The position numbers and the translations under genes are program-made. The notes beneath the pieces are model-generated. The model searched no databases. It worked only from the letters and a program-made list of their open reading frames with translations, and was not told the origin of the DNA. This document shows positions 1 through 8,440 of a DNA stretch of 64,000 nt, in pieces. The stretch comes from Sphaerospermopsis sp. SIO1G1 (GTDB lineage: Bacteria > Cyanobacteriota > Cyanobacteriia > Cyanobacteriales > Nostocaceae): the NCBI GenBank assembly GCA_010672785.1, contig JAAHFX010000003.1, positions 248,001 to 312,000 on the forward strand, read 5' to 3'. The stretch's first letter is position 1, and each line of letters starts with the position of its first letter.

Positions 1-1
1 A

Positions 2-337
2 AGTTTATCATTTATGTTAATGCCTGTTTGGGCTAATATAAACTATTTCATTGTCATTAGTATTATGTTTTCTCTATTTAATTCCTTAGTACAACCAATG
101 ATTAGTACGTTAATTTCTCTCAATGCTAAACCAGAAGAGCAGGGAACTGTATTAGGTTTGAACGCTTCTTATTTGAGTATTTCTAATGGTGTAGGGCCAG
201 TTATTGCTGGTGTGATAGTTAATCAATCTCAACCGCTAACCTATGGATATCCTTTATATTTAGCTGGATTTCTCACATTTGTAGTATTAGGTTTTGCAAT
301 TTCTCATCGTCGCAAATATACACCTCAAAATTTGTAG
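2..337 (+). CDS. MFS transporter, C-terminal part (cut by window edge)
   Basis: The frame stays open through the left edge (codons 2-13 are sense), so the ATG at 14 is not the real start and the gene begins outside the window. About 111 residues are visible: hydrophobic helices separated by a short loop (NAKPEEQGTVLG) followed by a helix with NGVGPVIAGVI. That loop plus helix is typical of transmembrane segments 10-12 of drug-efflux-type major facilitator proteins. A basic tail (HRRKY) ends the protein on the cytoplasmic side. The substrate cannot be told. A heptamer repeat array starts about 50 bp after the stop. Confidence 0.7.
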   Translation, partial: SLSFMLMPVWANINYFIVISIMFSLFNSLVQPMISTLISLNAKPEEQGTVLGLNASYLSISNGVGPVIAGVIVNQSQPLTYGYPLYLAGFLTFVVLGFAISHRRKYTPQNL

Positions 338-385
338 TTTTTACTTGGTAATCAGCTATAAATAGGTTGTGAAAATCCCTAAATC

Positions 386-558
386 ACTGACAACTAGTAA
401 CTGGTAACTGATAACTGATAACTGATAACTGATAACTGATAACTGATAATTGATAACTGGTAACTGACAACTGGTAACTGACAACTAGTAACTGGTAACT
501 GATAGCTGATAACTGATAACTGATAACTGATAACTGATAACTGATAACTGATAACTGA
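386..558. repeat. Heptamer tandem repeat array (STRR)
   Basis: About 24 head-to-tail copies of a 7-bp unit, mainly ACTGATA, with variants ACTGGTA, ACTGACA and ACTAGTA. Variants alternate in the left half, and the right half is nearly pure. It fills the gap between the MFS gene end and the FAD oxidoreductase start, so it lies in or near the latter's promoter region. Short tandemly repeated repetitive sequences of this kind are a known feature of heterocystous cyanobacteria. Confidence 0.95.
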
Positions 559-610
559 AATGACCAAACTTCGATATCCTAATTAAGAGACAGTAATTTA
601 TCAAAGTAAA

Positions 611-2116
611 ATGTCAGAATCACAACAAAAAAAGGTAGTAGTAGTTGGTGCTGGTTGGGCGGGTTTAGGTGCAACCTATCACCTCACAAAACAAGGTTAT
701 GATGTCACATTAGTAGAAGCAGGTGCTTATCCAGGAGGTTTAGTTGCAGGTTGGCAAACTGCTGGTGGAAAATCTGTAGAAGCAGGTATTCATGGTTTTT
801 GGTATCCCTACAGAAATATCTTTTCACTGATTAATGAACTGAACATCAACCCCTTCACAACTTGGACTCGTTCTGCTCAATATTCCCCCGCAGGTTTAGA
901 AGTTGAATCACCAATTTTTCAAGACTTACCAAAACTACCTACACCATTAGGAACTTTTGTTTATACTCAATTTCAAAGATTACCATTAATTGATAGATTG
1001 AGTGCCTTACCTTTACTTTATAGTGTAGTTGATTTTGATAATTCCGATGCTGCTTGGCAACGATATGATTCTATCACTGCTCGCGAATTATTTAAAACCT
1101 TTGGTGTTTCCCAACGACTTTATAAAGAAGCATTTGAAGCAATGTTATTAGTGGGTTTATTTGCTCCTGGTGAACAATGTTCTGCGGCAGCAACTTTGGG
1201 AATGTTATATTATTTTATTCTAGCCCATCAACCAGATTTTGATGTAGTTTGGTGTCGGGGAACTGTGGGGGAAAAAATATTCCGTCCTTGGGTTGAAAAG
1301 ATTGAAAATTTAGGCGCGAAAATATTGTCTAATCATCGAGTTACTGATGTAATTATTGATAATAATCAGGTTAAAGGTGTAGTTTGTAATGAACAAGTTT
1401 TTGATGCAGATGCAGTAATTTTTGCTGTTGGTATTACAGGAATGAAGAAAATTGTTGCTAATAGTCCTAACTTACAACGTTATGCAGAATTTAGAAATAT
1501 TAGTAATTTAGGTGCAGTTGATGTGTTAGCAACTCGGTTATGGTTTGACCGAAAAATTAATATACCCCGTGCTTCTAATGCTTGTTTTGGTTTTGATAAT
1601 ACCACCGGGTGGACATTCTTTGATTTGAATGCTTTACATGATGAATTTAAAGAGCAAACAGAAACAGTTGTAGAAGTTGATTTTTATCATGCTAATCAAT
1701 TTCTGGGTTTAAGTGATCAGGAAATCATTAAAATTGTCCAAGGTTATTTAACAACTTGTGTACCTGGTTTTAAAGATGCTAAGGTAATTGATAGTAGTGT
1801 GATTCGTTTACCGAATGCAGTTACACATTTTTCCCCCGGTAGCTATCAGAATATGTTACCAGCTACAACGAGTGTAGCCAATTTATTTATGAGTGGTGAT
1901 TGGATTATTACTCGTCATGGTTCATGGTCACAGGAAAAGGCTTTTGTTACAGGTTTAGAAGCTGCTAATTTAGCGGTTGATTATTTAAAAATAGGTAAAA
2001 AAGCTGATATTTTACCGATAGAAGCTGATGAAAATCATATCCAATTATTGAGGAATATTAATCAAAATATCCGCAATGTTGGTAAATCAATTTTACCTGA
2101 CTTTTGGTTGCCTTAA
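611..2116 (+). CDS. FAD-dependent amine oxidase/phytoene desaturase-like oxidoreductase
   Basis: A 501-residue protein with an N-terminal Rossmann dinucleotide-binding motif (VVVVGAGWAGLG, about residues 9-20), an acidic residue ending strand 2 (VEAG), and the PGG(L)VAGW segment typical of the amine oxidase/carotenoid desaturase superfamily. A C-terminal FAD-contacting segment (LFMSGDWI, about 433-440) follows. Length and layout match plant/cyanobacterial phytoene or zeta-carotene desaturase relatives, but it lacks enough to say it is PDS or ZDS itself. Similar uncharacterised paralogues are common in cyanobacteria. The start is the ATG at 611. There is no close operon partner; cysS lies 575 bp downstream. 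Family assignment is firm, substrate unknown. Confidence 0.8.
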   Translation: MSESQQKKVVVVGAGWAGLGATYHLTKQGYDVTLVEAGAYPGGLVAGWQTAGGKSVEAGIHGFWYPYRNIFSLINELNINPFTTWTRSAQYSPAGLEVESPIFQDLPKLPTPLGTFVYTQFQRLPLIDRLSALPLLYSVVDFDNSDAAWQRYDSITARELFKTFGVSQRLYKEAFEAMLLVGLFAPGEQCSAAATLGMLYYFILAHQPDFDVVWCRGTVGEKIFRPWVEKIENLGAKILSNHRVTDVIIDNNQVKGVVCNEQVFDADAVIFAVGITGMKKIVANSPNLQRYAEFRNISNLGAVDVLATRLWFDRKINIPRASNACFGFDNTTGWTFFDLNALHDEFKEQTETVVEVDFYHANQFLGLSDQEIIKIVQGYLTTCVPGFKDAKVIDSSVIRLPNAVTHFSPGSYQNMLPATTSVANLFMSGDWIITRHGSWSQEKAFVTGLEAANLAVDYLKIGKKADILPIEADENHIQLLRNINQNIRNVGKSILPDFWLP

Positions 2117-2691
2117 TTGCTCATTTAATTTGTAAATGTTTGGCAACTAAATAGGGGTTGCTGTCCGCGCAGCGTGCCGTCAGGCATATAAATGCGAAAA
2201 AATTGCTATTAAAGTATTATAGGCAATTTGAGATTGAGAAAGTGCAAGATTTGATAGTATCAAGGCTTGAAAACCTTGCACTTTCGGTGAAAATTCTTTC
2301 CTTACCAGCTATCTGAAACTGCACCCTGCTGTCAGAACGACTGAAATTTGGAAGTACCTTAATTCTCTTCCTGCTCCCTGATACCTTCATGATATGACCA
2401 TGTTATAATCATCTATGAAAGTCTTTGAGAGTCTTATCTAGGACTGACGCATTGACAAATTAGCAAGATAGTGTATTCATAAAAAAGGTCGTCTACTTAC
2501 CAGGTATCAGACAATTAGGAAACTCACTAAACCTTCTACAGCACAGTGTAATCTGGAACATTGCACACTATTCTTACCAGACACTAGTGATTCTCGCGTG
2601 CATTCAACAGTAGAATCATATACCGCTGTTTCCACTGTAATTCCCTTCTCTTCCTAAATTTGGTTAAAACAACTGATCAACAAAAATTGAT
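2117..2691. other. Non-coding gap before cysS
   Basis: No credible ORF. It holds a GTCCGCGCAGCGTGCCGTC-type interspersed repeat near 2163-2186, the AAAGTGCAAG hairpin (2239-2284), a TATAAT at 2404-2409 and a TTGACA at 2452-2457 with a weak -10 (ATTCAT, 2475-2480) after 17 bp. The last two could be promoters for cysS, but neither is convincing. Confidence 0.5.
2239..2284. repeat. AAAGTGCAAG hairpin element, copy 1
   Basis: Perfect 10-bp inverted repeat AAAGTGCAAG...CTTGCACTTT separated by 26 bp. A second copy with the same arms and the same inner string CTTGAAAACCTTGCACTTT lies at 57175-57220, so this is a dispersed element and not simply a terminator. Confidence 0.8.
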
Positions 2692-4155
2692 ATGACTTTA
2701 ACAATATACAATACACTCACCCGTCGTAAAGAAGCTTTTCAATCTTTAGAACCAGGAAAGGTCACAATGTATTGCTGTGGTGTCACAGTGTATGATTATT
2801 GTCACTTGGGTCATGCAAGGTCTTATATTGTTTGGGATACAGTGCGACGCTATTTAGAATTTAGCGGTTATGAAGTGCGTTACCTGCAAAACTTTACCGA
2901 CATTGATGACAAAATACTGAATCGTGCTAAGTCTGAGAATTCATCAATGGAAGATGTATCTAACAAGTACATTCAAGCTTACTTTGAAGATATCCGTCGT
3001 TTAAACGTCATGGATGCCACCTTGTATCCGCGTGTAACTGAAAACATTACCCCTATTTATCAGTTTATTGCAGAATTAGAAAAAAAAGACTACGCTTATG
3101 CAGTAGATGGAGATGTTTACTATAAGACAGAGAACTTTTCTGAATATGGCAAACTTTCCGGTAAGCAATTAGAAGATATGCAAGCTGGGGCAAGTGGTAG
3201 AGTTGATGTAGAAGACTTATCAGGAAAGAAGAAACTCAAACCATCTGATTTTGCCCTGTGGAAAGCAGCAAAACCGGGAGAACCCGCTTGGGAGTCACCT
3301 TGGGGAATGGGACGACCGGGATGGCACATTGAATGTTCGGCAATGATTCATGCTAATTTGGGAGAAACCATTGATATTCATGGTGGTGGTGGTGATTTGG
3401 TATTTCCTCATCATGAAAATGAAATTGCTCAATCAGAAGTAGTCACAGGTAAACCACTTGCTAATTACTGGGTGCATAACGGGATGGTGACTGTGAATGG
3501 TGAAAAAATGTCCAAGTCTCTGGGTAATTTTACGACAATTCGGGAATTACTTGACCGACCAATTGACCCAATGGTGATCAGGTTATTTGTACTACAAGGC
3601 CATTACCGCAAACCTTTAGACTTTACAGAAGATGCTATTTCTTCCGCTCAAAATTCTTGGGAAACTCTCAAAGCTGGTCTGTTATTCCGACAGCAATATG
3701 GCGAAAAATTGGGATGGGAGGAAACAGATATAAGTCCAAAAACTGAGTTGCAAAATTCTCAGATCAACAGCTTTAAAACAGCAATCAATGATGATTTTAA
3801 TACACCAGGGGGATTAGCTGTATTATTTGAATTAGCCAAAGAACTGCGTCGAAATGCTAATATCATCACTCATCAAGGTAATACTGACATTCCTTCAGAA
3901 AAGTTGCAGGAAATGTGGCAAACTTTAGTGACATTAGCAAAGGTTTTTGGACTGGAAATTTTATCCTCAGCAGAAGATGAAAACACATCTGAGGTAATTA
4001 GTGATGCAGAAATTTTAGCTTTAGTTGAGCAACGAAAAGATGCACGCAAAAATCGTGACTTTGCTTTATCCGATTCTATTCGCGATCAATTACAAGCTGT
4101 AGGAGTAAATCTAATTGACCAACCGAATGGGGAAACCAAGTGGTATCGGAACTAA
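2692..4155 (+). CDS. cysS: Cysteinyl-tRNA synthetase
   Basis: A class I aminoacyl-tRNA synthetase that charges tRNA-Cys in the cytosol. The 487 residues contain the zinc-binding start (YCCGVTVYD, about 27-35), the HIGH-type signature HLGHAR (39-44), the zinc ligands WHIECSAM and HHENE, and the KMSKS loop (EKMSKSLGNF, about 271-280). The C-terminal DALR-like helical domain ends with SIRDQLQAVGVNLIDQPNGETKW. Length is as usual for bacterial CysRS. The ATG at 2692 starts directly at the conserved MTLTIYNTLTRRKE. It is convergent with hisI, 21 bp apart. Confidence 0.97.
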   Translation: MTLTIYNTLTRRKEAFQSLEPGKVTMYCCGVTVYDYCHLGHARSYIVWDTVRRYLEFSGYEVRYLQNFTDIDDKILNRAKSENSSMEDVSNKYIQAYFEDIRRLNVMDATLYPRVTENITPIYQFIAELEKKDYAYAVDGDVYYKTENFSEYGKLSGKQLEDMQAGASGRVDVEDLSGKKKLKPSDFALWKAAKPGEPAWESPWGMGRPGWHIECSAMIHANLGETIDIHGGGGDLVFPHHENEIAQSEVVTGKPLANYWVHNGMVTVNGEKMSKSLGNFTTIRELLDRPIDPMVIRLFVLQGHYRKPLDFTEDAISSAQNSWETLKAGLLFRQQYGEKLGWEETDISPKTELQNSQINSFKTAINDDFNTPGGLAVLFELAKELRRNANIITHQGNTDIPSEKLQEMWQTLVTLAKVFGLEILSSAEDENTSEVISDAEILALVEQRKDARKNRDFALSDSIRDQLQAVGVNLIDQPNGETKWYRN

Positions 4156-4176
4156 CAAATTATAGCTGAGGAGAAA

Positions 4177-4662
4177 TCAAAGTTGTGTTGGATTGGGTGC
4201 ATCGCCGTAAACTGCTTTGGGATCAAAGGTTTTTTCAGTTTCAGTGAAAGTTAACCGTATATGGTTCTCAGAAGATATAACATCTTTTCCAACAGGAATA
4301 CTACGATAAAAACAAGAACGATAACCAACGTGACAACTTGCTCCTGAACCAGCAACTTCAACCCGCATCCAAACACAATCTTGGTCATCATCAATCAATA
4401 ACTGTGTGACTTTTTGTACCAATCCGCTTGATTGACCTTTATGCCATAGCTGCTGACGACTGCGACTATAATAATGAGCTTCACCAGTTTCAATTGTTTT
4501 CACTAGTGCTTCCTGATTCATATAGCCCTGCATTAACACTTCTCCAGTGTCTGCGGCTGTGGTAACAACTGGTATCAAACCGTTGCCATCAAATTTGGGA
4601 GCAAGTTCTAGACCTTCTTCTACTTGTTCGATTGAAGTGCGATCGCTAAATTGTAAATTCAT
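4177..4662 (-). CDS. hisI: Phosphoribosyl-AMP cyclohydrolase
   Basis: HisI opens the adenine ring of phosphoribosyl-AMP, the third step of histidine biosynthesis. The signatures are all present: MQGYMNQEAL, the HYYSRSRQQLWHKGQSSG active-site stretch, DCVWMRVE (metal-binding aspartate region) and the zinc cysteines in GASCHVGYRSCFYR. The HisE pyrophosphohydrolase domain fused in many bacteria is absent; the protein ends after DAPNPTQL. I start it at the ATG at 4662 (MNLQFSD). The frame is open to an earlier ATG at 4707, but that adds an unlike-family MNDNDYYTYC stretch. A Fur-box-like AT-rich string lies across 4693-4712. Confidence 0.9.
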   Translation of the reverse strand: MNLQFSDRTSIEQVEEGLELAPKFDGNGLIPVVTTAADTGEVLMQGYMNQEALVKTIETGEAHYYSRSRQQLWHKGQSSGLVQKVTQLLIDDDQDCVWMRVEVAGSGASCHVGYRSCFYRSIPVGKDVISSENHIRLTFTETEKTFDPKAVYGDAPNPTQL

Positions 4663-4782
4663 CTGTAGAGGAGTTGTGCAATAGGTATAATAATCATTAT
4701 CATTCAAAAGCAGTAATTTTTATCAAACCCATATTAAATAACCGCTCCAAGGGGGAGTTATTGCCATCAATAAATATCAGCC

Positions 4783-4849
4783 TAATACTCCTAATTGAGG
4801 TCGCTAGACTTACTTAGATAGGAGAGAGCATGATATAAAAATAGTTAGA
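4783..4849. repeat. Direct repeat flanking R-M system, left copy
   Basis: Imperfect ~65-bp direct repeat sharing AATTGAGGT, GATAGGAGAGAGCAT and AAAAATAGTTAGA in the same order and spacing with 7089-7153. The two copies bracket the restriction-modification genes closely. Confidence 0.8.
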
Positions 4850-4925
4850 CAGACGTACTTTGCTGTGTGCCATCAGTTGTAATTCTGTGCTGCTTTTCAA
4901 CAAGTCTGAGCTGATTGGCCTTTGG

Positions 4926-5930
4926 TCAAACTTTAATAGATTTACCATCAATAATTTCCTTATGCCAGTCTTTCAACGCTTGGTCATAAACATTATCTTG
5001 CATGAACCTGAAAGAAGATGCAGCTAGATAATGAATATCTTTCTCAAAAGAGATCCAATAGCGGTTTTCTTGCTCTGCTACAAAACCAGTCGTATTAGAT
5101 CCTGCAAATATATCAAGTACAAGATCTCCCGGCTCAGTAAGAAAACGAATGAAAAACTCTGGCAACTTCCCTGGAAACCTGGCTGGATGAGCTTTTAGCC
5201 CAAGAGCTTTACAACCTCTAAGATACTGACTGTTTGATTCAGAGTTTGGGATTTGCAGCAAGTTAGAAGGAATCGCTCCTCCATTATTCTTTCCAAATCC
5301 TTTGCCAATATCATGTCCTGAAGGTCTCTTTTTAGGATCATAAAACTTATCAGGATCTTCTAATAATTTTTTCATTCTTGGACTGTATTCAGTCAAAACT
5401 TGGGTGACATCTGACTTGGGAAACTCAGATTTACTAAACCACCAAACAGTATTTACTGAGTCTTTTGCTCTAATTTTTCTTTTATTTACCCATTCGATAG
5501 GACTAGGAAGCTTAGAAGGGTTAAACCAGTAAAAATCTTCTGCCAAGAAAAAGCCTATTTCATCACAGAAGTAGATAGGGATTCTGAAGTTATAGAGACT
5601 TCTGACTGGTTTTCCTTTTTCATAAGCCCCCCCTAAATCCAAAATAAAGCTGCCGTCGCTCTTTAATTTTTGATAAACCAGCCGAGCAAAACCAGCTAGC
5701 CAATCAATATACTCGTTCTGATTTTTATTGCCGTACTCCTTTTTTCTTTGAAGCGCAAAGGGTGGACTCGTTACTACCAAGTTAATACTCTCATTAGGCA
5801 ACTTACTTAGTAGTTCTAAAGAGTCTCCACAAAACGCTGCGCCCTTATCAGTTGAATAAACTGGCGGGCATTCAATAGCTTCAACATCTACAGGGAAACC
5901 AGGATTTAAATTAATCAATATTAACCTCAA
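4926..5930 (-). CDS. Type II site-specific DNA methyltransferase, M.PvuII-like (CAGCTG)
   Basis: Beta-class amino-methyltransferase: motif IV TSPPF (residues 54-58) comes before the AdoMet motif I (DIFAGSNTTG, 273-282). SPP followed by an aromatic residue suits an N4-cytosine enzyme. From memory the whole chain follows M.PvuII closely (TSPPFALQRKKEYGN, EDFYWFNPSKLPSPIEWVNK, HPARFPGKLPEFFIR), so it should protect CAGCTG by N4 methylation of cytosine. Length 334 residues matches. No ATG is available near the N-terminus; TTG at 5930 or the TTG at 5918 (MINLNPGF) must be used. Divergent from the controller and endonuclease genes, with C-boxes 6-30 bp upstream of its start. Confidence 0.92.
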   Translation of the reverse strand: MRLILINLNPGFPVDVEAIECPPVYSTDKGAAFCGDSLELLSKLPNESINLVVTSPPFALQRKKEYGNKNQNEYIDWLAGFARLVYQKLKSDGSFILDLGGAYEKGKPVRSLYNFRIPIYFCDEIGFFLAEDFYWFNPSKLPSPIEWVNKRKIRAKDSVNTVWWFSKSEFPKSDVTQVLTEYSPRMKKLLEDPDKFYDPKKRPSGHDIGKGFGKNNGGAIPSNLLQIPNSESNSQYLRGCKALGLKAHPARFPGKLPEFFIRFLTEPGDLVLDIFAGSNTTGFVAEQENRYWISFEKDIHYLAASSFRFMQDNVYDQALKDWHKEIIDGKSIKV

Positions 5931-5935
5931 TTGCT

Positions 5936-5960
5936 ACTTATAGTCTGTAGACTCATGGTC
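5936..5960. promoter_or_regulatory. C-box operator pair for the R-M controller
   Basis: Two half-related sites, ACTTATAGTC (5936-5945) and GACTCATGGTC (5950-5960), in the divergent promoter region. They match the ACTTATAGTC form of operators bound by small controller (C) proteins of PvuII/Esp1396I-type systems. Occupancy would activate the controller-endonuclease transcript and at high dose repress it, while affecting the methylase start just beside it. Confidence 0.75.
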
Positions 5961-6004
5961 ATCATTATCTCAAAAATGTACTTTATGTCAACCTCTTATA
6001 CGAT

Positions 6005-6259
6005 GTGCCTGTGTCAACAAATACCAGGGAGTTATTTGCAAAACGATTACGTCAGATCCGCCTATCAAAAGGACTGTCGCAAGAAGCACTTGCTGATTTA
6101 GCGGGTTTACATAGAACTTATGTGGGATCTGTTGAACGTGGTGAACGTAATATATCAATTGATAATATGGAACGTCTTGCAAAAGCCTTAGAGGTTGACA
6201 CCTTTGAACTTCTAAGAGAACAAAGACATGAATTCCCACCCAGACAAGAAGATACTTGA
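6005..6259 (+). CDS. R-M controller protein (C.PvuII-like)
   Basis: An 84-residue helix-turn-helix protein of the Xre/lambda-repressor type: [20 protein letters not shown] forms helices 1-2, and [17 protein letters not shown] helix 3 and the following turn. Controller proteins bind the C-boxes as dimers and delay endonuclease synthesis until the methylase has acted on the host DNA. There is no ATG: GTG at 6005, or GTG at 6011 (MSTNTREL), starts it. A -10-like TTATAC (5996-6001) sits so near that the message may be leaderless, as in the PvuII system. The gene overlaps the endonuclease gene by 32 bp in another frame, so the two are translationally coupled. Confidence 0.92.
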   Translation: MPVSTNTRELFAKRLRQIRLSKGLSQEALADLAGLHRTYVGSVERGERNISIDNMERLAKALEVDTFELLREQRHEFPPRQEDT

Positions 6260-6710
6260 TGAACTATTTCCATATATACAACGTTACCAAGAGCTGGCAT
6301 CAAAGCATGGAATCAACGATATTTTTCAAGATAACGGCGGTAAACTCTTACAAGTTCTCTTGATAACTGGTTTGGAAGTTTTACCAGGAAGAGAAGGCAA
6401 TGATGCTAAGGACACAGACGGAAATGAGTATGAGCTAAAATCTGTCAATATACAGTTAACAAAAAGTTTCTCGACTCACCACCATATCAACCCAGGCATT
6501 ATCGAAAAATATAGGCAGGTCGATTGGATTTTTGCTGTTTACAGGGGGATAAATTTAGTATCAATATATCAACTTACTCCAGCAGACTTAGAGTTTTACT
6601 ATGAAAAGTGGGAAAGGAAGTGGAATGAATCAGGTGGAAAGGATATCAATAATCCCAAAATTTCCTTGACCTATGTCAAAAAACATGGGTCTTTAATCTA
6701 CGAGGCTTGA
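6228..6710 (+). CDS. Type II restriction endonuclease, R.PvuII-like (CAGCTG)
   Basis: A 160-residue protein that from memory aligns along its full length with R.PvuII (157 residues), offset by one residue. The PD-(D/E)XK catalytic residues fall at D59, E69 and K71 (PvuII D58, E68, K70). The recognition histidines THHH fall at 84-86 (PvuII 83-85). The minor-groove aspartate in DIFQDNGG is D35 (PvuII D34). Predicted activity is blunt cutting of CAG^CTG as a dimer. All key residues are intact, so nothing suggests decay. The ATG at 6228 lies inside the controller gene. Confidence 0.94.
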   Translation: MNSHPDKKILDELFPYIQRYQELASKHGINDIFQDNGGKLLQVLLITGLEVLPGREGNDAKDTDGNEYELKSVNIQLTKSFSTHHHINPGIIEKYRQVDWIFAVYRGINLVSIYQLTPADLEFYYEKWERKWNESGGKDINNPKISLTYVKKHGSLIYEA

Positions 6711-7088
6711 GTGGCTTCCTTGTCTAACACTGCTTTGGTGCGGACGGAGCGAAGGTCATCGGTGGAGATCGAAGTTGTCTGCTGCCGCACAACTTCACTG
6801 TTGAGCCGACAAATCTCACTCAGGAAATACGGCATAGATTTACAACCCTTAAAATCCACGAAAAACATACAGCAGATTTAATAATGGTGAGGTACACTAG
6901 TGACAGGCAAGATGCCCATCCTACAAAAGTTTAATTTTTGAGACTGTACCTCATTTACCTCGAAACTGCTGTAACACCCAAGGGATATGAACCTTTTGCC
7001 TATAAGTCATTTGGAGTAGGCGATAGCTTGAAATCAGGACATTTCTCTAGAGCAAATAACAGTAGTGTTATAACGGTCAAAAAATCAT
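6711..7088. other. Non-coding tail of the R-M region
   Basis: No ORF is supported. A 9-bp inverted repeat TGAGGTACA...TGTACCTCA encloses about 45 bp at roughly 6888-6955, including a degraded GACAGGCAAGATGCCCATCC string of a common cyanobacterial interspersed repeat. It probably represents short mobile-element debris. Confidence 0.4.
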
Positions 7089-7153
7089 AATGCCTATAAT
7101 TGAGGTAATTAGACTGAATTGGATAGGAGAGAGCATAATAAAAAATAGTTAGA
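7089..7153. repeat. Direct repeat flanking R-M system, right copy
   Basis: Right partner of 4783-4849. It shares AATTGAGGT, GATAGGAGAGAGCAT and AAAAATAGTTAGA in direct orientation. It ends 16 bp before the 3' end of the MerR-family gene. Confidence 0.8.
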
Positions 7154-7168
7154 TCAGTGCCTTTTTCC

Positions 7169-8338
7169 TCAGACACCATTAAGCTGCTGCTTCAGTTTCT
7201 GACAGTCTACCCCGCACTCTCGTAAAACACGCATGGCCATACCACCACCCGTCTCGCCTTCTTGCAAAATGCCGAGCAGTAGATGTTGGGGGTTAATCTG
7301 TTTTTGACCTTGCTGTTTTGCCTGTTCAGCAGTTAACTCCAGCACCCGATATGCACGGGGGGTAAACGGAATTTCTGCGGGAATTTTTGTAGCAGGAACG
7401 ATACATTTAGCTAACCAGTTGCGGAAAAGGTTTTGCGCGATGACGAAGTCCACTCCGTGGGTTTTCAGAGCTTGTGCGGCTGGGGATGTTTCGGCAGTTA
7501 GCAGCCCTAAAAGTAACCCTTCTGTACCGTACCAGTTGAGGTATAGCTCCCGCATACTTTCCTGTCCTTGAGTCAACACTTCACGGGCTTCTGAGGTAAA
7601 GCGATCCAACGAAGATCCGACCATTTCTTCCCGAACTGACAGTAGCGCCACTGCCTTGAGAATATAGTCCAGTGTGGGGGCATCTAATGTACCCCAGCTT
7701 GCGGCTTCTGCTCCTTCTTTCTGATATATCTGCGTCAGAGCTTCATAGAGTTTTAGGTCACCACCGACAAATGACACCATGCCATCACGCCACTGCCATG
7801 CCAGTTGTTGTACCTCTGGATCATTGAGGTCATGACCTTGGGTAATATGCGATCGCATCTGCTCGACAAAATCAGGCCATTTGGTATGCTCCTGATTCAA
7901 CCGGGCTTCGAGCAAATCGTTTTGTTCTTGGGTCAAATATTGTTGAGTCATGGTGAGGTTCTCCATTATCTGCATGAGGTCGTCAACTGCAACAGATTGG
8001 GAGGTTTGGAGTTGTTGAGCTAGGGTACTGAGCTTAGTAAAAAGCGACTGCGATACAGCTATCTGTTCTTGGAGTCGTACCAAATGCAGATTGATTACAT
8101 TCGGTAGGGAGAAGTCGGGATTCTCTAAACATTCGCGAATTTCCTTGAGTGCAAAACCCAATTGCCTCAACGACAGAATTTGCTGTAGCCGTGCAATGTC
8201 TGCTTCGCTATACAAACGATACTCCGCCTCAGTGCGGTGCGAGGGTACCAGCAAACCAATCTCGTCGTAGTACCTTAAGGTTCGAATTGATAGTCCGGTC
8301 TGTTTTGCCAACTCCCCGACTTGTAACAGCTTTGGCAT
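7169..8338 (-). CDS. MerR-family regulator fused to a Clp-N-like domain
   Basis: The N-terminus (residues 1-75) is a MerR winged helix: LQVGELAKQTGLSIRTLRYYDEIGLL, then YRLYSEADIARLQQILSLRQLGF. A coiled-coil dimer helix follows, then a TipAS-like helical segment (about 125-235, KWPDFVEQMRSHITQG, QQLAWQWRDGMVSFVGGD). The C-terminus (about 240-389) carries two Clp-N-type repeats, with VLELTAEQAKQQGQKQINPQHLLLGILQEGEGGG-like sequence near the end; Clp-N modules bind substrates or small ligands in ClpA/C. It probably senses a ligand through its long C-terminal half and controls nearby promoters; the target is unknown. The ATG start is good. GC content is higher than the backbone, like its right-hand neighbours. 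Confidence 0.8.
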   Translation of the reverse strand: MPKLLQVGELAKQTGLSIRTLRYYDEIGLLVPSHRTEAEYRLYSEADIARLQQILSLRQLGFALKEIRECLENPDFSLPNVINLHLVRLQEQIAVSQSLFTKLSTLAQQLQTSQSVAVDDLMQIMENLTMTQQYLTQEQNDLLEARLNQEHTKWPDFVEQMRSHITQGHDLNDPEVQQLAWQWRDGMVSFVGGDLKLYEALTQIYQKEGAEAASWGTLDAPTLDYILKAVALLSVREEMVGSSLDRFTSEAREVLTQGQESMRELYLNWYGTEGLLLGLLTAETSPAAQALKTHGVDFVIAQNLFRNWLAKCIVPATKIPAEIPFTPRAYRVLELTAEQAKQQGQKQINPQHLLLGILQEGETGGGMAMRVLRECGVDCQKLKQQLNGV

Positions 8339-8440
8339 AAGTTATCTCAACTCCAACTTCCCAAAAAATTACAATTGATGACTGAATGCTAAAGGATAAC
8401 GTAACGTGAGACTCAAGGGGAAGAATAAAAGATTTGCTTT

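Noticed and set aside
386..558. Heptamer arrays considered as CRISPR arrays
   Set aside because: The unit is only 7 bp, directly abutting, with no spacers.
5988..6303. Minus-strand ORFs opposite the R-M controller
   Set aside because: The controller and endonuclease on the plus strand are clear, with intact motifs.
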